NCBI RefSeq assembly: GCF_963169125.1 | Contig: NC_084794.1 | Coordinates: forward strand, 160,381,858-160,445,857 | Source of the DNA: Humulus lupulus | Lineage: Eukaryota; Streptophyta; Magnoliopsida; Rosales; Cannabaceae | Reading direction: 5' to 3' | DNA: 64,000 nucleotides | Shown here: one piece after another, positions 1 through 12,300 of the stretch | Layout: every line of letters begins with the position of its first letter | Numbering within the stretch: the first letter of the stretch is position 1 | Position numbers and translations under genes: made by a program | The notes under the pieces: model-generated | Told to the model about the DNA's origin: nothing | Seen by the model: only the letters and a program-made list of their open reading frames with translations | The model's database searches: none

Positions 1-933
1 ACTCTATGCTCGTGGGTCGCCCGATTGAGAGTTAAGGCCCAGATCGGGCCCATTTGACGAGAGGAAAACGGATGTTGGCAGTCCAAGTCTAGGCAAGGCC
101 CAAAGGGCAACCGGGAGTGCGGACCGGGACCACCGTCAGGGCAGGTGGTATGAACCCGGGGCCGCTCACCACGGTGTCCATCGAGGTGCGGCAAAGAAGG
201 TCGCGGCTCCCAAAACCGAAATGGGAGCCGGGATCGCTATGGATAGACTCGGATCCTAGTAAACGGTCCAGGACCTTGGTGGACGGAGGGGGACGTTGGT
301 AAACGAACCCAGGTCGTTTGTCCGAGTTTGGCGAGATAGAGTGTCCAAGATACTGACATCGTCCCATGAAGTGTGGGGGTTGTCCCCACGCTTAACCTGC
401 AGAAGAGACTACCTTGGGATTGTACGCCGTTGGTTCAGACCTGCGCTGCCACTACTCTGACCGATCTTGTCCCCCAAATCTTCTTCGTAGCCCCGAATAC
501 CCAGACTGAAACTCCAGTTTGTCGCATGTCTTAGAATAAGATATTATTTGGTTTGGCCCAATGGGCTTTGATTAATGTACGTTTCATATTTTAATCCTTT
601 GTATTGGGCTCCCATCAGAGAAGCTAATGATATTTACGCCCTTATTGGGCCTGGGTTAGCTCGGCACAAGCCCAGTTTACTCATATGCCTATAAATACGA
701 ATAGTGGTGCACTGAGAAGGGATCCCCCAAATTTTTCTTATAAACAGTTACTCTGCTCAAACTTATAGAAAACTCCATTGTCAAAGGTTCTCTAAGCTCT
801 AATACAACTGTCTCGTGGACTAAGGTTCATTAACGCCCTAACCACGTAAAAATCTTGTCTTTATTCCTCAAACCCTTTCTTCTAGGTTCTCTAATCTTCT
901 ATTATTCTAGTTTTCGAAAAACTCTCTAAATAT
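1..933 (+). repeat. Truncated Ty3/gypsy-type LTR (possibly Tat/Ogre-like)
   Basis: No coding region is seen. The stretch reads like one long LTR: a GC-rich upstream part (1-540), an AT-rich part with a TATA-like box TATAAATA at 690-697, then a transcribed-type part. The pair CGTGG (814-818) and CCACG (842-846) flanking a short loop resembles the end of LTRs of Tat-lineage gypsy elements; that lineage call is from memory and is an inference. The left end is outside the window. The right end is cut where copia element A begins. Short ORFs at 89-367 and 117-302 overlap on opposite strands and look like chance. Confidence 0.4.
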
Positions 934-1096
934 TTCCATATTTAGATTTTTGTAGGCTTATTTTGTTACCCTATTATTTGCTGTAATTATGCTAGGATAT
1001 TCGGTATTAACTACCAAATATCTTCTTATTCTCTGTACAGAGCCTATTTAAAGGCATAACTCTAATTCAATAAAATATAGAAGCATTATTTCCACA
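934..1096 (+). repeat. Copia A 5' LTR, left-truncated
   Basis: Matches 17941-18103 over its length: the block around TAGGCTTATTTTGTTACC, the GGTATTAACTACCAAATAT block and the end CATTA..TCCACA. The first about 63 bp of the 3' LTR (TGTAGGAAAT...) have no counterpart here. Confidence 0.85.
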
Positions 1097-1109
1097 TGGT
1101 ACCAGAGCC
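1097..1109 (+). other. Primer binding site of copia A
   Basis: TGGTACCAGAGCC lies directly after the LTR end. It corresponds to the 3' end of initiator tRNA-Met (usual form TGGTATCAGAGC) with one T to C change. Confidence 0.85.
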
Positions 1110-1177
1110 TAAAAGCCTAGCCCTAAAGCTGCCATTGTTCTCTGTCTGTCTTGTTTTTTCAGCTTCTTTCTTCCCTC

Positions 1178-2271
1178 ATGGCCACTGTAACCCATCCAAA
1201 CACTCAAAATCCCATTGCCTTTGTCACTGATGACACCTCAGCCGATTCCATTATCAACAAAACCCCCTCTGATGTCTCTTCCACATCCTTTGATCACCAA
1301 AACTCTCCAAATTACCATACACAAGCTGAATGGTCAGAACTTTCTGCAATGGTCTCAATCCGTGAAGATGTACCTTCGAGGACGTGGACACTTGGGATAT
1401 CTCACTGGTTTTATTCCTACTCCTCAGGCTGATGATCCCTCTTATGCTAAGTGGGAGTCCGAAAACTCTCTCATCATGGCCTGGCTTATCAACTCAATGA
1501 AAGTGGACATTGGTAAGACTTATTTATTCCATTCTACTGCTAAAGAAGTGTGGGACACTATTCAGGAGGCTTTCTCGGACTTGGAAAATTCTGCCCATGT
1601 TTTTGAACTCAAATCCCGACTTCAGGGTCAACGACAAAATTCCCTTACGGTAACACAATACTATGACATCCTTTATAATTTTTGGCAAGAAATAGATCTT
1701 TTTTATGTTCCTGAATTGAAATGTTTTGCTGATGCTTCTTCTATAAAATAATACTTGATCGAGAGAGACTTTTTGACTTTCTCCATGGCCTTAATCGAGA
1801 CCTTGATGAGGTGCGTGGACGTCTCTTAGGCAAGAATCCTCTTCCCACCATCCGTGAGGTTTTTGCCAAGGTTCGAAGGGAGGAGAGCAGGAAGAGAGTC
1901 ATGATGGGACCCCAAGTCGCTGCTGAAACTGATCAATCTGCTCTTGCTGCCCGACACATTAAGGATGGTGTTGACCCTCGTGGAAACTGACTTGAATGTC
2001 CATGGTGTTCCCACTGCAACAAGGTTGGTCATACCAAGGAAAAATATTGGCAAATCTATGGTAAACCAGCTGATTGGAAGCCTCGTCCCTCAAATCGTCC
2101 CAACTATGACAGTCAAGCCTTGGTTGTTGCTCCACTAGAGCTTTTTCCATTCACTCCAGCTTAGATTACTCAGCTCCATCAGCTTCTAAGCACTGCTCTT
2201 GCTGTCCCTGCAGTTGATCCTTCGTTCTCCTCCAATCCAGGTACTTCTGCTGCCTTCAATGTTCAAAATAC
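1178..2271 (+). pseudogene. Copia A gag, frameshifted
   Basis: Start chosen at the ATG of 1178, which aligns with the gag start of element E. The first part (to about 1303) is in one frame; a loss of about two bases then moves the gag core (HKLNGQNFLQWSQS) to another frame, which stops at 1749-1751. The domain resumes after that stop (LDRERLFDFLHGLN) and continues to a zinc-knuckle remnant near 2010-2050 of the form CSHCNKVGHTKEKY, where the last cysteine is replaced by tyrosine. The normal role is the capsid-like coat protein. As written it cannot make full-length Gag. Confidence 0.85.
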
Positions 2272-4052
2272 TGCTTAGATTGTGGACTCGGGGGCCTCGG
2301 ATCACATGACTGGTCAACCAAATCAGTTCACTACTTATACTCCTTGTCTCGGTACCCAAAAAATTAAAATTGCTGATGGTTCCCTTTCATCTGTGGCTGG
2401 TAAATGAACTATACAATTATCTCCTTCTCTTGTTCTATGAGATGTTCTCCATGGTCCTAATCTCTTTTGTAATCTTCTTTCTGTCTGTAAAATCACTCAT
2501 GACCATCAGTGTTTTGCTTCTTTTTCACTGGTTTGTTGTACTTTTTAGGATGTGTCCTCGAGGAAGACGATTGGGAATGCGAAGGCATGTAATGGGCTGT
2601 ATTACCTTGATCCGTTTCCTCCTGCTCAAGTTAGTAAAGCTTTTGTTTCTGGTTGTATTTCTTCTAGTGACAATGATATTATGAGGTGACATTATAGATT
2701 AGGCCACCCTAGTTTTTCATATTTAAAGTACATATTTCCTAAGTTGTTTTGAGATAAAAACTTGAGTTTATTTCAATGTGAAATTTGTCAATTGGCCAAA
2801 CACGTGCTGCTTTTTATTCTATACCCTACAAATCCACCCAACCCTTTACTCTTATTCATAGTGATATATGGGGATCATCTCGAATAACAAATACTACAAA
2901 TACTAGATTGTTTATTACTTTCATTGATAATACACGTGTTAGTTGGGTATTTCTCCTTAAAACTAAATCTGATGCTGCCATGACATTAAAATTTTTTCAC
3001 TCAGATAAAAACTCAATTCAATGCAAATTTACAAGTCTTACACACAGATAATGGGACTGAATATTTTAATTTAATCTTGAGTGATTGTCTTTTATCTCAT
3101 GGCATTGTGCATAAAAGCTCGTGTGCAGGCACACCTTAACAAAATGGGGTTGTTAAACGCAAAAATAGTCATCTTTTGGAAATTGCTAGAGCCCTAGTGT
3201 TTACAAATTTTGTCCCAAAACATTTATGGGGTGAGGCTATTCTTACAGCCGTATATCTCATCAATAGAATGCCCTCTCGAGTGTTAAAATATAACGCTCC
3301 TCTCTCAGTGCTTCTTAAAAAATATCCATATACACCACTTGTTTCCAATCTTCCCTTAAAAACGTTTGGATATATCTCTTATGTTCATGTTCTTGGTCCT
3401 AATCGTTCTAAGTTTGATCCCCGAGCTCTAAAATGTGTTTTTTTGGGATACTCTTCTACCAAAAAAGGTACAAGTGTTACCTCCCTTCTACTCGACGTAT
3501 GTACGTCTTCTTAGATGTTACATTCAATGAAGAACAACCTTTTTATGCCAACTATTTACTTCAGGGAGAGATTGTAAGTGATGTTTCTAGTTGGGATACT
3601 TGTCTTCCTAAGACTACTCTTGAATTCTCTTCTGAGCAACAACCCCAGCCGTCACAACCTCAGTCGCCCAAAACTAAGGAACTCCTAGTTTACCCTCGGC
3701 GACCAAGAAATCATCAAGTAATACAGTCAACTACTACTTCAACATCTCATGACTTTGACTCACAGACCAATCCTGATGTAAGTAATTCTCCACTTGACCC
3801 TATTGAACCTGATATTTCTAATATTGAGTCTTCCAGTATGGTAGAACCTGAGTCTGAGTTACCAATTGCCAAAAGTAAAGGTGTTAGAAGTTGTACTCAA
3901 CATCCAATGTCAAGATATGTCTGCTATAGTAGACTGAAAGTTTTATTTTTAGCAAAAGTCGAGCAAGTAGTGATTCCCAAGACTATTACCGAGGCTCTCA
4001 CACAAGAAGACTAGAAGAAAGCTGTGTATGAGGAAATTGGGGCACTAGAAGC
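2272..4052 (+). pseudogene. Copia A pol, first part (protease, integrase, start of RT)
   Basis: The protease motif IVDSGASDHMTG is at about 2279-2314; the tryptophan codon expected just before it is a TAG stop (2276-2278). The pre-integrase region follows (GHPSFSYLKY near 2700, CEICQ near 2780), then the integrase core (LIHSDIWG near 2850, PKHLWGEAILTAVYLINRMP near 3210-3270). The linker with the conserved ARSKGVRSCTQHP-type motif lies near 3870-3910. Several frames are used, with stops between. Reading ends at about 4052, in the first codons of the reverse transcriptase domain, where Athila inserted; the same domain resumes at 16424. Confidence 0.88.
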
Positions 4053-4057
4053 CAACA

Positions 4058-5529
4058 TGTTGTGAATTTTCTAACGATTAAAATATGCGCAAGTATACAC
4101 AATCGACAACAAGTAATACAGTGATAATGTATCAAAGTTCGTCTCCACAGGGACTTTTCAACTAAATTAATGTAAAATCAACCAAAAACAACTTATAAAA
4201 TAGTAACCAAACAAAGGAAAGAGTGGGTAATTAACTCTGAAAATAATTTTAGACAAACAAAGGAATTAAACCAAAAATCAGAGATTAAAATGACAAAATA
4301 CTGGGTGGTTTTCAGATATAAGAAAAATGGGTTCGGGTGATTAATTCCCCTCGGTTCGTTCCAGTTGTTACAGCAATGGGTTAGCAATTATGACAGTGTT
4401 AACAAATTTCGTAAAACCCAGCAAGTTTTTCCCAAAACGTGCAATCTAATGTCTATACTCCCCTTCTATACATTCCTGCATGAAACCAGATTATAAACAT
4501 TCAATTAAGCATCAAATCTGACGTTATGCAAGGTAGCAAAACATTCCTATTCTACTACTCACAATCACCTAAAACTAGATGAATCTCTTGCATCAATTGA
4601 ATGGGTTCAGCTAGACTTCCCTCTTCCAAGTTAGATCTAGCTTAGCACATGCTAAAAATGGCCAATAATTAACATTCAATAACAGTAAAGCACATTCAAT
4701 TGAACAAAGACATAATCACTTAGCCATTGCATTTGTATATTGAGTTCACACTTGAGGGTTCATAATCACCCTAGCCCTTAAGAAATTAGTTCATAGTTGC
4801 AAACTTAAACATGAAAATAATACAGAAGTAATCCATGGAGTTTGCAGAAATTAGATGAAATTAATACAAAAAGAAAGAGATGGTGTAGGACGAATGAGTT
4901 GTGAGCTCAAATCCCCCTTATGGCATCAACCTTCTTTCTTCTCTTTTGGTCGTACTCTTCTCAAATCTTCTCCCTGAAACCTCCTCTGTACTTAGCCAGA
5001 AGTTCTCTCTCTTTCTAAAATGGTCCAAATCCCAGAATAATACGGCCCCTCCTTTAATTCTAGGGTACTTTCCTTTACCCTAATTGGACAATCCAGATCA
5101 TTTGCCTACATGTACTTTGTCCCACATACTCAGCTGACTCAGTACTCAGTACACTTGCCACCTTTCTACTTCATTTAATCCAGCTGGAGCATTGTTTTCA
5201 CGAAGTCCTTTTTCTCTAGCTTCAGTTTAATTGCTAAGACTGACTGCTACAGCATTGTTGAGTTAGCATCCTCCCCTTTTCAGCAACATTTCCCTTTGAT
5301 TTACAGTTCCCTCAGCTCCTGTTTTGTAAGCTTCCCTTTCCTGATTAATACAACACAGAAATTTACATAAAAAACACTGAAAAATATGACAATGCAAACA
5401 CAAGGTCCCTAGCTACACAGACACACTAAATTGAACACAATTACAAGAAATAAAAACTCATTACTCTTTTGTTTGGTTCAAAAATTAAGTTTAAAGATGT
5501 GAAAATAACTCTAAATCCTAGAGTTATCA
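4058..5529 (-). repeat. Athila 3' LTR
   Basis: 1472 bp, beginning TGTTGTGAATTTTC and ending CTAGAGTTATCA on the + strand (TG...CA ends). Identical to 14947-16418 apart from position 4929. Preceded by the TSD copy CAACA and followed inward by the polypurine tract. Confidence 0.96.
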
Positions 5530-5543
5530 ACACCCCAAACTTA
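5530..5543 (-). other. Polypurine tract of Athila
   Basis: On the minus strand TAAGTTTGGGGTGT lies immediately before the 3' LTR. This is the plus-strand priming site. The 13-mer TAAGTTTGGGGTG recurs at 6338-6350, 6426-6438 and 9246-9258. Confidence 0.85.
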
Positions 5544-7081
5544 GCCTATTGCTCGTCCTCGAGTAATGATGACACAAAAATAAACACAATAAACAAAATA
5601 AAATACACAACTTAACAGATGAGAGATCCAAAAGATTCAAAATGGCCTAGTGAACATGTTGCTCTCAGAAAAATGGAATTAAGTGGAATAGCGAAGTGTT
5701 TCTGCCTTAACCGTATATGCTGCCCTTCTCAAATTTAGCTCACTGGATATCACTAATATCTCCCCAAAGTCACCTAATCAATAGTGTATACAAGTGCATC
5801 CCACCTAACCTTGAATTTCTCTACAACTACCCTTTGATTTTTTCATTCATTATAGCTCCATAAGTTGAATTAGTGCACTCCTCTCCACTAATGTAGTCTA
5901 AACTTATCCCCTCAATCAATAGGACTTTACTAAGCTTGTAATGTAAGGCTTGGGCTAGGGTATGGTAAAGGATGTCTTTTACTAGCTTAAACCTAACCAC
6001 CTCACTTGTCAAAAACCGAGCCTCTCCCTCATGATTTATCTCTCTTGAATTACTTCCCTAAACGTTTTCTACTCACAAAGACATGTTGTTGTAATATAAT
6101 TCTCTTGCTATTTTTATTTTTATCTCTTTTTTTTTCTTTCTTTTTCTTTTTCTCTCTTTTTTTTTTTTTTTTTTGATATTTCATTTACTGTATATTTTGT
6201 TTTTATTTATTTATTTATTTTTTTTTTGACTAAACATATTCAAAACAAGAAAGATAACACTATAATACAATTATATGATAGATAGCAAGAGAATATGCTT
6301 GATAGTATATAATGGTACGCCTTGTGAGCTAATTCCCCACCCCAAACTTACAACCCAACATTGTCCCCAATGTGGCTAAAATGGTAATCATGAATTAGCT
6401 CGCCACAAGCTACACTCACCACACTCACCCCAAACTTAGCATGAAAATCAATTTCTGACAAGTGAGAGCAATTAAGTTGGGACATGTATGGAAAGTGTAT
6501 TGTAGGGGTAATGGGTATGCATGATCGGGTTGAACACAAAAATAGGCTAATTGGCTCAAAAATTGGGTGACTAAGGGAAAATATTCGTATAAGGGAGGCT
6601 AGAAAGGCTCAAGCGTCCAAAGATGGCCTAAATCATTTCTAAGGGATAAGTCTAGCTAGGATTTCGCCTCAAGGAAATGCACTAACCAATTCTAGATGCT
6701 AATATTACATATGCAGCAGTCATTTGAAAAATTCAAAGTATGGTGGGAAAACAAAAGTATAAAACTATTGAGGAGAGACTAAAAGGAAACATCCATGATA
6801 TCCAGCAACTTAACAAGCAGAGGCAACATATAAAACCAGGCAGCAACATGCATGGAATGAATGGAAAGTATCATCATCGAGCAGAACACTAGGCCAAAGG
6901 AATATATTTTAAATCTCTCAATGACACACTAAAACACACAAACAACAACAAGACAACACAGAAACATAAATCTAACAACAAAACCTACACAGAACATAAA
7001 ACTAAAACAACATAACACAGAACAAAAACTGAAAAAAAAAAAAAAAAAAAAAAAAATAGTTAATAGGAAAGGGAACCCCCT
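5544..7081 (-). other. Athila 3' non-coding region
   Basis: About 1.5 kb between the downstream ORF and the polypurine tract, with no convincing coding region. It holds a T-rich and CT-rich stretch (about 6110-6230 on the + strand), a homopolymer A run just left of the ORF end (about 7031-7056 on the + strand) and two extra copies of the polypurine 13-mer (6338-6350, 6426-6438). Small ORFs such as 5827-6012 and 6348-6539 are not supported. Long 3' non-coding regions are usual in this lineage. Confidence 0.75.
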
Positions 7082-8251
7082 CTACTCGGAGTCCTCATCG
7101 GGGGCTTTCGGATTGGGAGCAGGGGCTGAGTATTCCGCCCATGGGTCGAGGAGCTGCTGCGGGAACTGCGGGAACTGTGGAACCATCCTGGGAGTTAGCT
7201 TTTTGAATGTACGCTCCACAACGCCGTCTCTTTGCTGCTCGTACTGCCAAAATGCTTGCATTCTGTCACATAGCTCGCTCTGCCGATGATGCATTTGGTG
7301 CTGCATCATCTCGTACTGAGTAAACCGCTCCATGAGGGCACTGTCGACAGGGGCAGCAGGGTCATGCACTGAGGAGGAGGCAGAGGCACGATGAGTCCTC
7401 GAAGCTCGAGCCGGGCCAAAACTCACTGCTGCTCTAGGATGCAACAGCCCCTCTTCGGGCCATACCGGGACTCCAGCATCGCGACATAAGGCAGTAATAG
7501 TGGCTGGTAAAAACAGCTTCCCTTTGCCCCGCTGCGCGCACTCAAAAATTTCCCGTGCTAGGACTGTGCCAACATCCACTGGCAACCCCTTCCGAAGGCA
7601 GTATAACATGAAAGCTCGGGCTTTGCTAACAGTGGAATCGTGCGAAGTTGGGCATAAAGTGGTCTGCACAAAGGAATAGAGACACTTCAGCTCGTGCTCT
7701 AAATCCGTCCGCCTAAGCCGCAGGTTGTCCTGTTCATCGACATCCCAGACATCACCTGGAGCGACATTTTCCATTACTTCAACCAACTCATCCCCCCGAA
7801 TCTCTCCTCTGTTCTTGGAGAACACACACTGCCCTGTCTCGAGCCCAAACAGGTTATTAATTGCCTCTGCAGTGAATGAGACTGGCACTTCACGCACTAT
7901 GACAATGGTGGGCCATTCTTGAGATAAGAAATTCGCGTAGAACTCGCGAACAACTTCGGTGATAGCTGGCTCCGGTGTCATAACAACTTTAGCCCAACCC
8001 CTGTCAGCAATTGTTTCCTGTAACCATTCGGGTAACTCTTGAAGGCCCTCTGAATCTGCCACAAGGCCCCGCTCCACGTACAACTCACGATGAACAACCT
8101 GATTGTTGTACTTTGCCTCTGCAGTTGGGCAATAGAACTTGGCCACTTCAGTAAACTGCCTCCTCTTGCCTTTCTCTCTGTTAGCAACTGATTTAATTCT
8201 CGGCATTTGTGGATGGTGAAAGAAAATAGCTTCGGCTGGGTTGAGGGGCAC
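7082..8251 (-). CDS. Athila downstream ORF (env-position protein, 389 aa)
   Basis: Intact ORF downstream of pol in the same orientation, where Athila elements carry a third, 'env-like' gene. The sequence resembles the 'putative plant transposon protein' family found in such ORFs (conserved block around FYANFLSQEWP, residues about 107-117, and KARAFMLYCLRKGLPVDVG, about 211-229). I see no signal peptide and no transmembrane helix, so an envelope role is not supported by the sequence. The C-terminal third (about 270-389) is low in structure, with a His/Gln/Met-rich predicted helix at about 305-350 and a proline-rich acidic tail. A second methionine at residue 16 (MPRIKSVANREKG) begins a basic stretch and is an equally plausible start. 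Expression is likely from the 5' LTR by splicing or a subgenomic RNA; I could not identify the splice sites. Function unknown. Confidence 0.8.
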   Translation of the reverse strand: MPLNPAEAIFFHHPQMPRIKSVANREKGKRRQFTEVAKFYCPTAEAKYNNQVVHRELYVERGLVADSEGLQELPEWLQETIADRGWAKVVMTPEPAITEVVREFYANFLSQEWPTIVIVREVPVSFTAEAINNLFGLETGQCVFSKNRGEIRGDELVEVMENVAPGDVWDVDEQDNLRLRRTDLEHELKCLYSFVQTTLCPTSHDSTVSKARAFMLYCLRKGLPVDVGTVLAREIFECAQRGKGKLFLPATITALCRDAGVPVWPEEGLLHPRAAVSFGPARASRTHRASASSSVHDPAAPVDSALMERFTQYEMMQHQMHHRQSELCDRMQAFWQYEQQRDGVVERTFKKLTPRMVPQFPQFPQQLLDPWAEYSAPAPNPKAPDEDSE

Positions 8252-9398
8252 GCAATTGGTTCGGGCAGAGGGCTTGATATTGCTGGGTTGAGGGCACCCA
8301 ATGTTGGGTTGATGATTGATTTCTGGGTAATGTTGGAAATGAATGGTTGTGTATGGTAGTTAGGCTGAGAATGGTTCGTATGTTGGGACGAGTAAACAAG
8401 GGAAAACGACTTACTGAGTGGTGGAGATCGATTTAGTACGGCAAGAGGCTCGGGTGTACGTCACTGGGCAGAGGCGGCGTACGACTGGGATCTTGCGGCT
8501 GTGAATGCGTGTGGTGTTTTCGCAGCAGCTGGCTCGGTCTGCCTGGTTTGCCGGAAGTGGCCGTGTGAGTGGTCGGGTTGTGGGGGATGTATGGGCGGTG
8601 ACTGTTGATGTGAGGTGGTTCGTGGTCTGGGTCGGGTTGAGGACGGTGGATATGGCAAGTGGGTCGAGGGATGTGGTGGTTCGGGTTGATGCGACGGAGC
8701 TGGATGTGGAGAGGGGCGGCTGCTGTTTTTGGTGCCAAGGGAAGAAGATGCAGAAGGGTATGGTGAAATGTAGTGGGCCACGGCGTATGTCAGGGTCAAA
8801 GTGGACCAGGGGCCCAGTTGACTTATCCAAGCCAGCCCAAAAACCCAATTCTTTGGTCTGGCCGAATTGAAAATGTATGGGGCCCTTTTTGACTTGACTA
8901 ATTACTTCCAAAAAAAAAAACAAAATTTCCAAATGGACCTCTTTTTGTCTTGATTCTTTAATTCATTGACTTCCACGGGCCATTCCCAAAATTGCAAGAA
9001 GAGAAAAAAGGCTTAGGTAAATGGTCCCACTAATTCTTTAAATAAGCCCACTGATTGACTACTTATCTCCCAATCATTGGCTCACTTAAAATGTCTCTGT
9101 CTTTTCGATCACGTGCCCTTTAATTCACACAGCCCCAAGTACCCCAGCTTCGAGCCCGAGACTTCTCGCTTTTGAACCCAGCTTTGACAAATTGCTGCCC
9201 AGCAATTGCTAAACGAATTGCTATAGCAACTGGGCAATACTTCTACACCCCAAACTTAATATCTTTCCCAGATTCCAAATTTTCCAGATCCTGACTTCCT
9301 TCCAGAATTTAACTTTATTTATTTACAACTGTCTCTTTCACTCATGGGTTGCCCAAATGTGCTACAAGAAATACATGGCAACCCATAGCCTATCTCCT
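8252..9398 (-). other. Athila spacer between pol and downstream ORF
   Basis: 1.15 kb. The part 8430-8830 is GC-rich and stop-poor, giving overlapping ORFs in several frames and on both strands (173 aa on the minus strand at 8411-8932, 121 aa on the plus strand at 8505-8870). None resembles a known protein, so I treat them as by-products of composition. A copy of the polypurine 13-mer lies at 9246-9258, just after the pol stop, preceded by AATTGC-rich short inverted repeats at about 9191-9235. Confidence 0.65.
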
Positions 9399-12300
9399 TC
9401 AAACATCCTTCAGATTGACGGAGGTCTTTTCTCTGTCAACCTCCCCACCAAAATAATGCTTCAGCCGCTGTCCGTTAACTGTGAACTCCCTCCCAGACTG
9501 ATCTTCGCGAATTAAAACAGCTCCAAAGGGGTAGACTTTAGTCACTGTGAAGGGGCCCGACCAACGGGATTTTAGCTTGCCAGGAAACAGTTTCAACCTG
9601 GAATTAAACAACAAAACCTTCTGGTTCTTTTCAAACACCCGCTCCTTAATTCTTTGATCATGCCACCTCTTTGTTTTCTCTTTATATAGCTTGGCGTTTT
9701 CATAAGCAAACAGCCGCATCTCATCTAATTCATTCAGTTGCAACTTTCGTGCTTCTCCAGCCACTACAAGATCCAAATTTAACTTCTTCAACGCCCAAAA
9801 CGCCTTATGCTCTAGTTCTACAGGAAGATGACATGCCTTCCCATAAACTAGGCGATAAGGGGACATGTCTAGTGGAGTTTTATAAGCTGTCCGGTAAGCC
9901 CAAAGTGCATCGTCTAGGCGCTGGGACCAATCCTTTCTGCTTGGATTTACAACTTTCTCCAAAATGCCTTTAATTTCTCGATTCGATATTTCAGCTTGCC
10001 CGTTGGTCTGTGGGTGATAGGCAGTGGCAATTTTATGTTTAACACTGTACTTTGCCAAGAGGGCAGCCAAGACTTTGTTCACGAAGTGTGTTCCCTCATC
10101 GCTAATCAAGGCTCTAGGTGTCCCAAACCTTGTAAACACATGTTTATGAAGGAACTTCATAACCACTCTAGCATCATTTGTCGGACTAGCAATTGCCTCT
10201 ACCCATTTCGATACATAATCCACCGCCACTAGAATGTAGAGATTCCCAAAAGATTGCGGGAAGGGACCCATAAAGTCGATACCCCACACGTCAAACAATT
10301 CCACCTCCAAAATGCAATTAAGAGGCATTTCATTCCTAGCGGAGATATTGCCCACTCGCTGGCAGCGATCACAATGTTGAACAAAATTATGGGCATCCTT
10401 GAAAATAGAAGGCCAATAGTATCCTGACTGAATTATTTTGGCAGCAGTTCGTTGCCCACCAAAATGACCACCATAAGGGGCTGAATGGCAGCTCTCTAAA
10501 ATGCTGGAAACTTCACTTCCTGGGACACATCTTCGCATTATTCGATCTGGGCACTGTTTATATAAGTAAGGTTCATCCCAACAATAGAATCTGACATCAT
10601 GTAGGAACTTTTTGAGCTGCTGTTTGGTAAAATCTGGTGGATACACGCCCCCAACTAAAAAGTTCACGATATCCGCATACCATGGTACTTCCTCTTGTTC
10701 CACAGCCAGCAATTGCTCATCAGGAAAAGTGTCTTGAATCTGCAATTTTTCCTCTGAATTGCTGCTGTAAGTGCTTGATTCCAGCCTTGATAAATGGTCC
10801 GCTACTTGATTTTCAGTGCCTTTCCTATCTTGGATTTCTAAATCGAATTCTTGCAGCAAGAGAACCCAACGTATGAGCCTCGGTTTAGAATCCTTTTTGG
10901 CTATCAAATACTTGATAGCGGAGTGGTCCGTGTACACAATAACTTTAGTCCCCACAAGATAGGAGCGAAATTTTTCAAAGGCAAAGATCACGGCCAGCAG
11001 CTCTTTTTCTGTTGTAGTGTAATTAATCTGGGCATCCACCAATGTTTTGCTTGCATAGTAAATAGAATGAAAAATTTTGTTCTTCCGCTGCCCAAGAACA
11101 GCCCCAATAGCGAAGTCGCTAGCATCGCACATAAGTTCAAAAGGTAGAGACCAGTCAGGAGCTGTGATCACTGGTGCTGTAACAAGGGCTGACTTCAATC
11201 TCAGAAATGCCTCTTGACATTCATCAGTAAAATCAAAAGGCCTATTTTGTTCCAGCAAGCTGCATAAAGGTTTGGACACCTTCGAAAAATCCTTGATAAA
11301 ACGCCTGTAAAAGCCAGCATGACCGAGGAAACTTCTAATGCCTTTTACTGTGGTAGGGGCTGGTAGTTTCTCAATAACTTCCAGTTTAGCCTTGTCAACC
11401 TCTATCCCCTTGCTAGACACTTTATGCCCCAACACAATGCCTTCTTGCACCATGAAATGGCATTTTTCCCAGTTCAACACTAGATGAGTTTCTTCACACC
11501 TCTTTAAGACTTTTTCTAAATTCTCCAAGCAACCTTCAAATGAATCCCCATAGACGGAGAAATCGTCCATGAATATCTCCAAAATACTCTCAGCCATATC
11601 TGAAAAAATCGCCATCATGCACCGCTGAAATGTGGTCGGTGCATTGCACAAACCGAAAGGCATTCTTCTAAAAGCGAATGTGCCGTATGGACAGGTGAAA
11701 GTGGTCTTCTCTTGGTCCTCCGGCGCTATAGAAATTTGATTATACCCAGAATATCCGTCAAGAAAACAGAAGAACTCCTTTCCCGCCAAGCGGTCCAACA
11801 TTTGGTCGATGAAGGGCAAAGGGAAATGATCCTTTCTAGTGGTCTTGTTGAGTTTTCTGTAATCCATGCAAACCCGCCATCCGGTGACTGTACGAGTGGG
11901 AATAAGCTCATTGTTATCATTAGTAACTACTGTAACGCCCCCTTTCTTCGGAACACATTGGACAGGACTCACCCACTTGCTGTCAGAAATTGGATAAATA
12001 ATCCCATAGTCAAGCCACTTAATGACCTCTTTTCGAACTACATCTTTCATTACTGGATTCAAACGCCTTTGCTGCTCCACAGAACTAGTACAATCAGATT
12101 CCAGCAAGATTTTATGCATACAAAGCGCTGGACTAATCCCTTGAATATCAGCCATTGTCCATCCAATCGCCCTTTTATGCTGCTTCAGCAGTTTCAGCAA
12201 TGCCTCTTCAGCAACAGACTCCAGACAGCTAGATATTATCACAGGTAAAGTATCATTGTCGCCCAAGTACACATACTTTAAATGACTTGGCAGTGGCTTT

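Noticed and set aside
89..367. 92-codon minus-strand and 61-codon plus-strand ORFs near the left edge
   Set aside because: Overlapping on opposite strands in GC-rich LTR sequence without recognisable motifs.
4193..5083. 60-64-codon ORFs repeated at 15082-15972
   Set aside because: They lie in the two copies of the Athila LTR and carry no domain.
8411..8932. 173-codon minus-strand ORF and 121-codon plus-strand ORF in the Athila spacer
   Set aside because: Stop-poor GC-rich DNA gives ORFs in several frames at once; none has a domain or good codon pattern.
11712..12248. 178-codon ORF on the + strand inside Athila
   Set aside because: It is antisense to the reverse transcriptase and protease-RT linker of gag-pol and has no recognisable domain; a shadow ORF.
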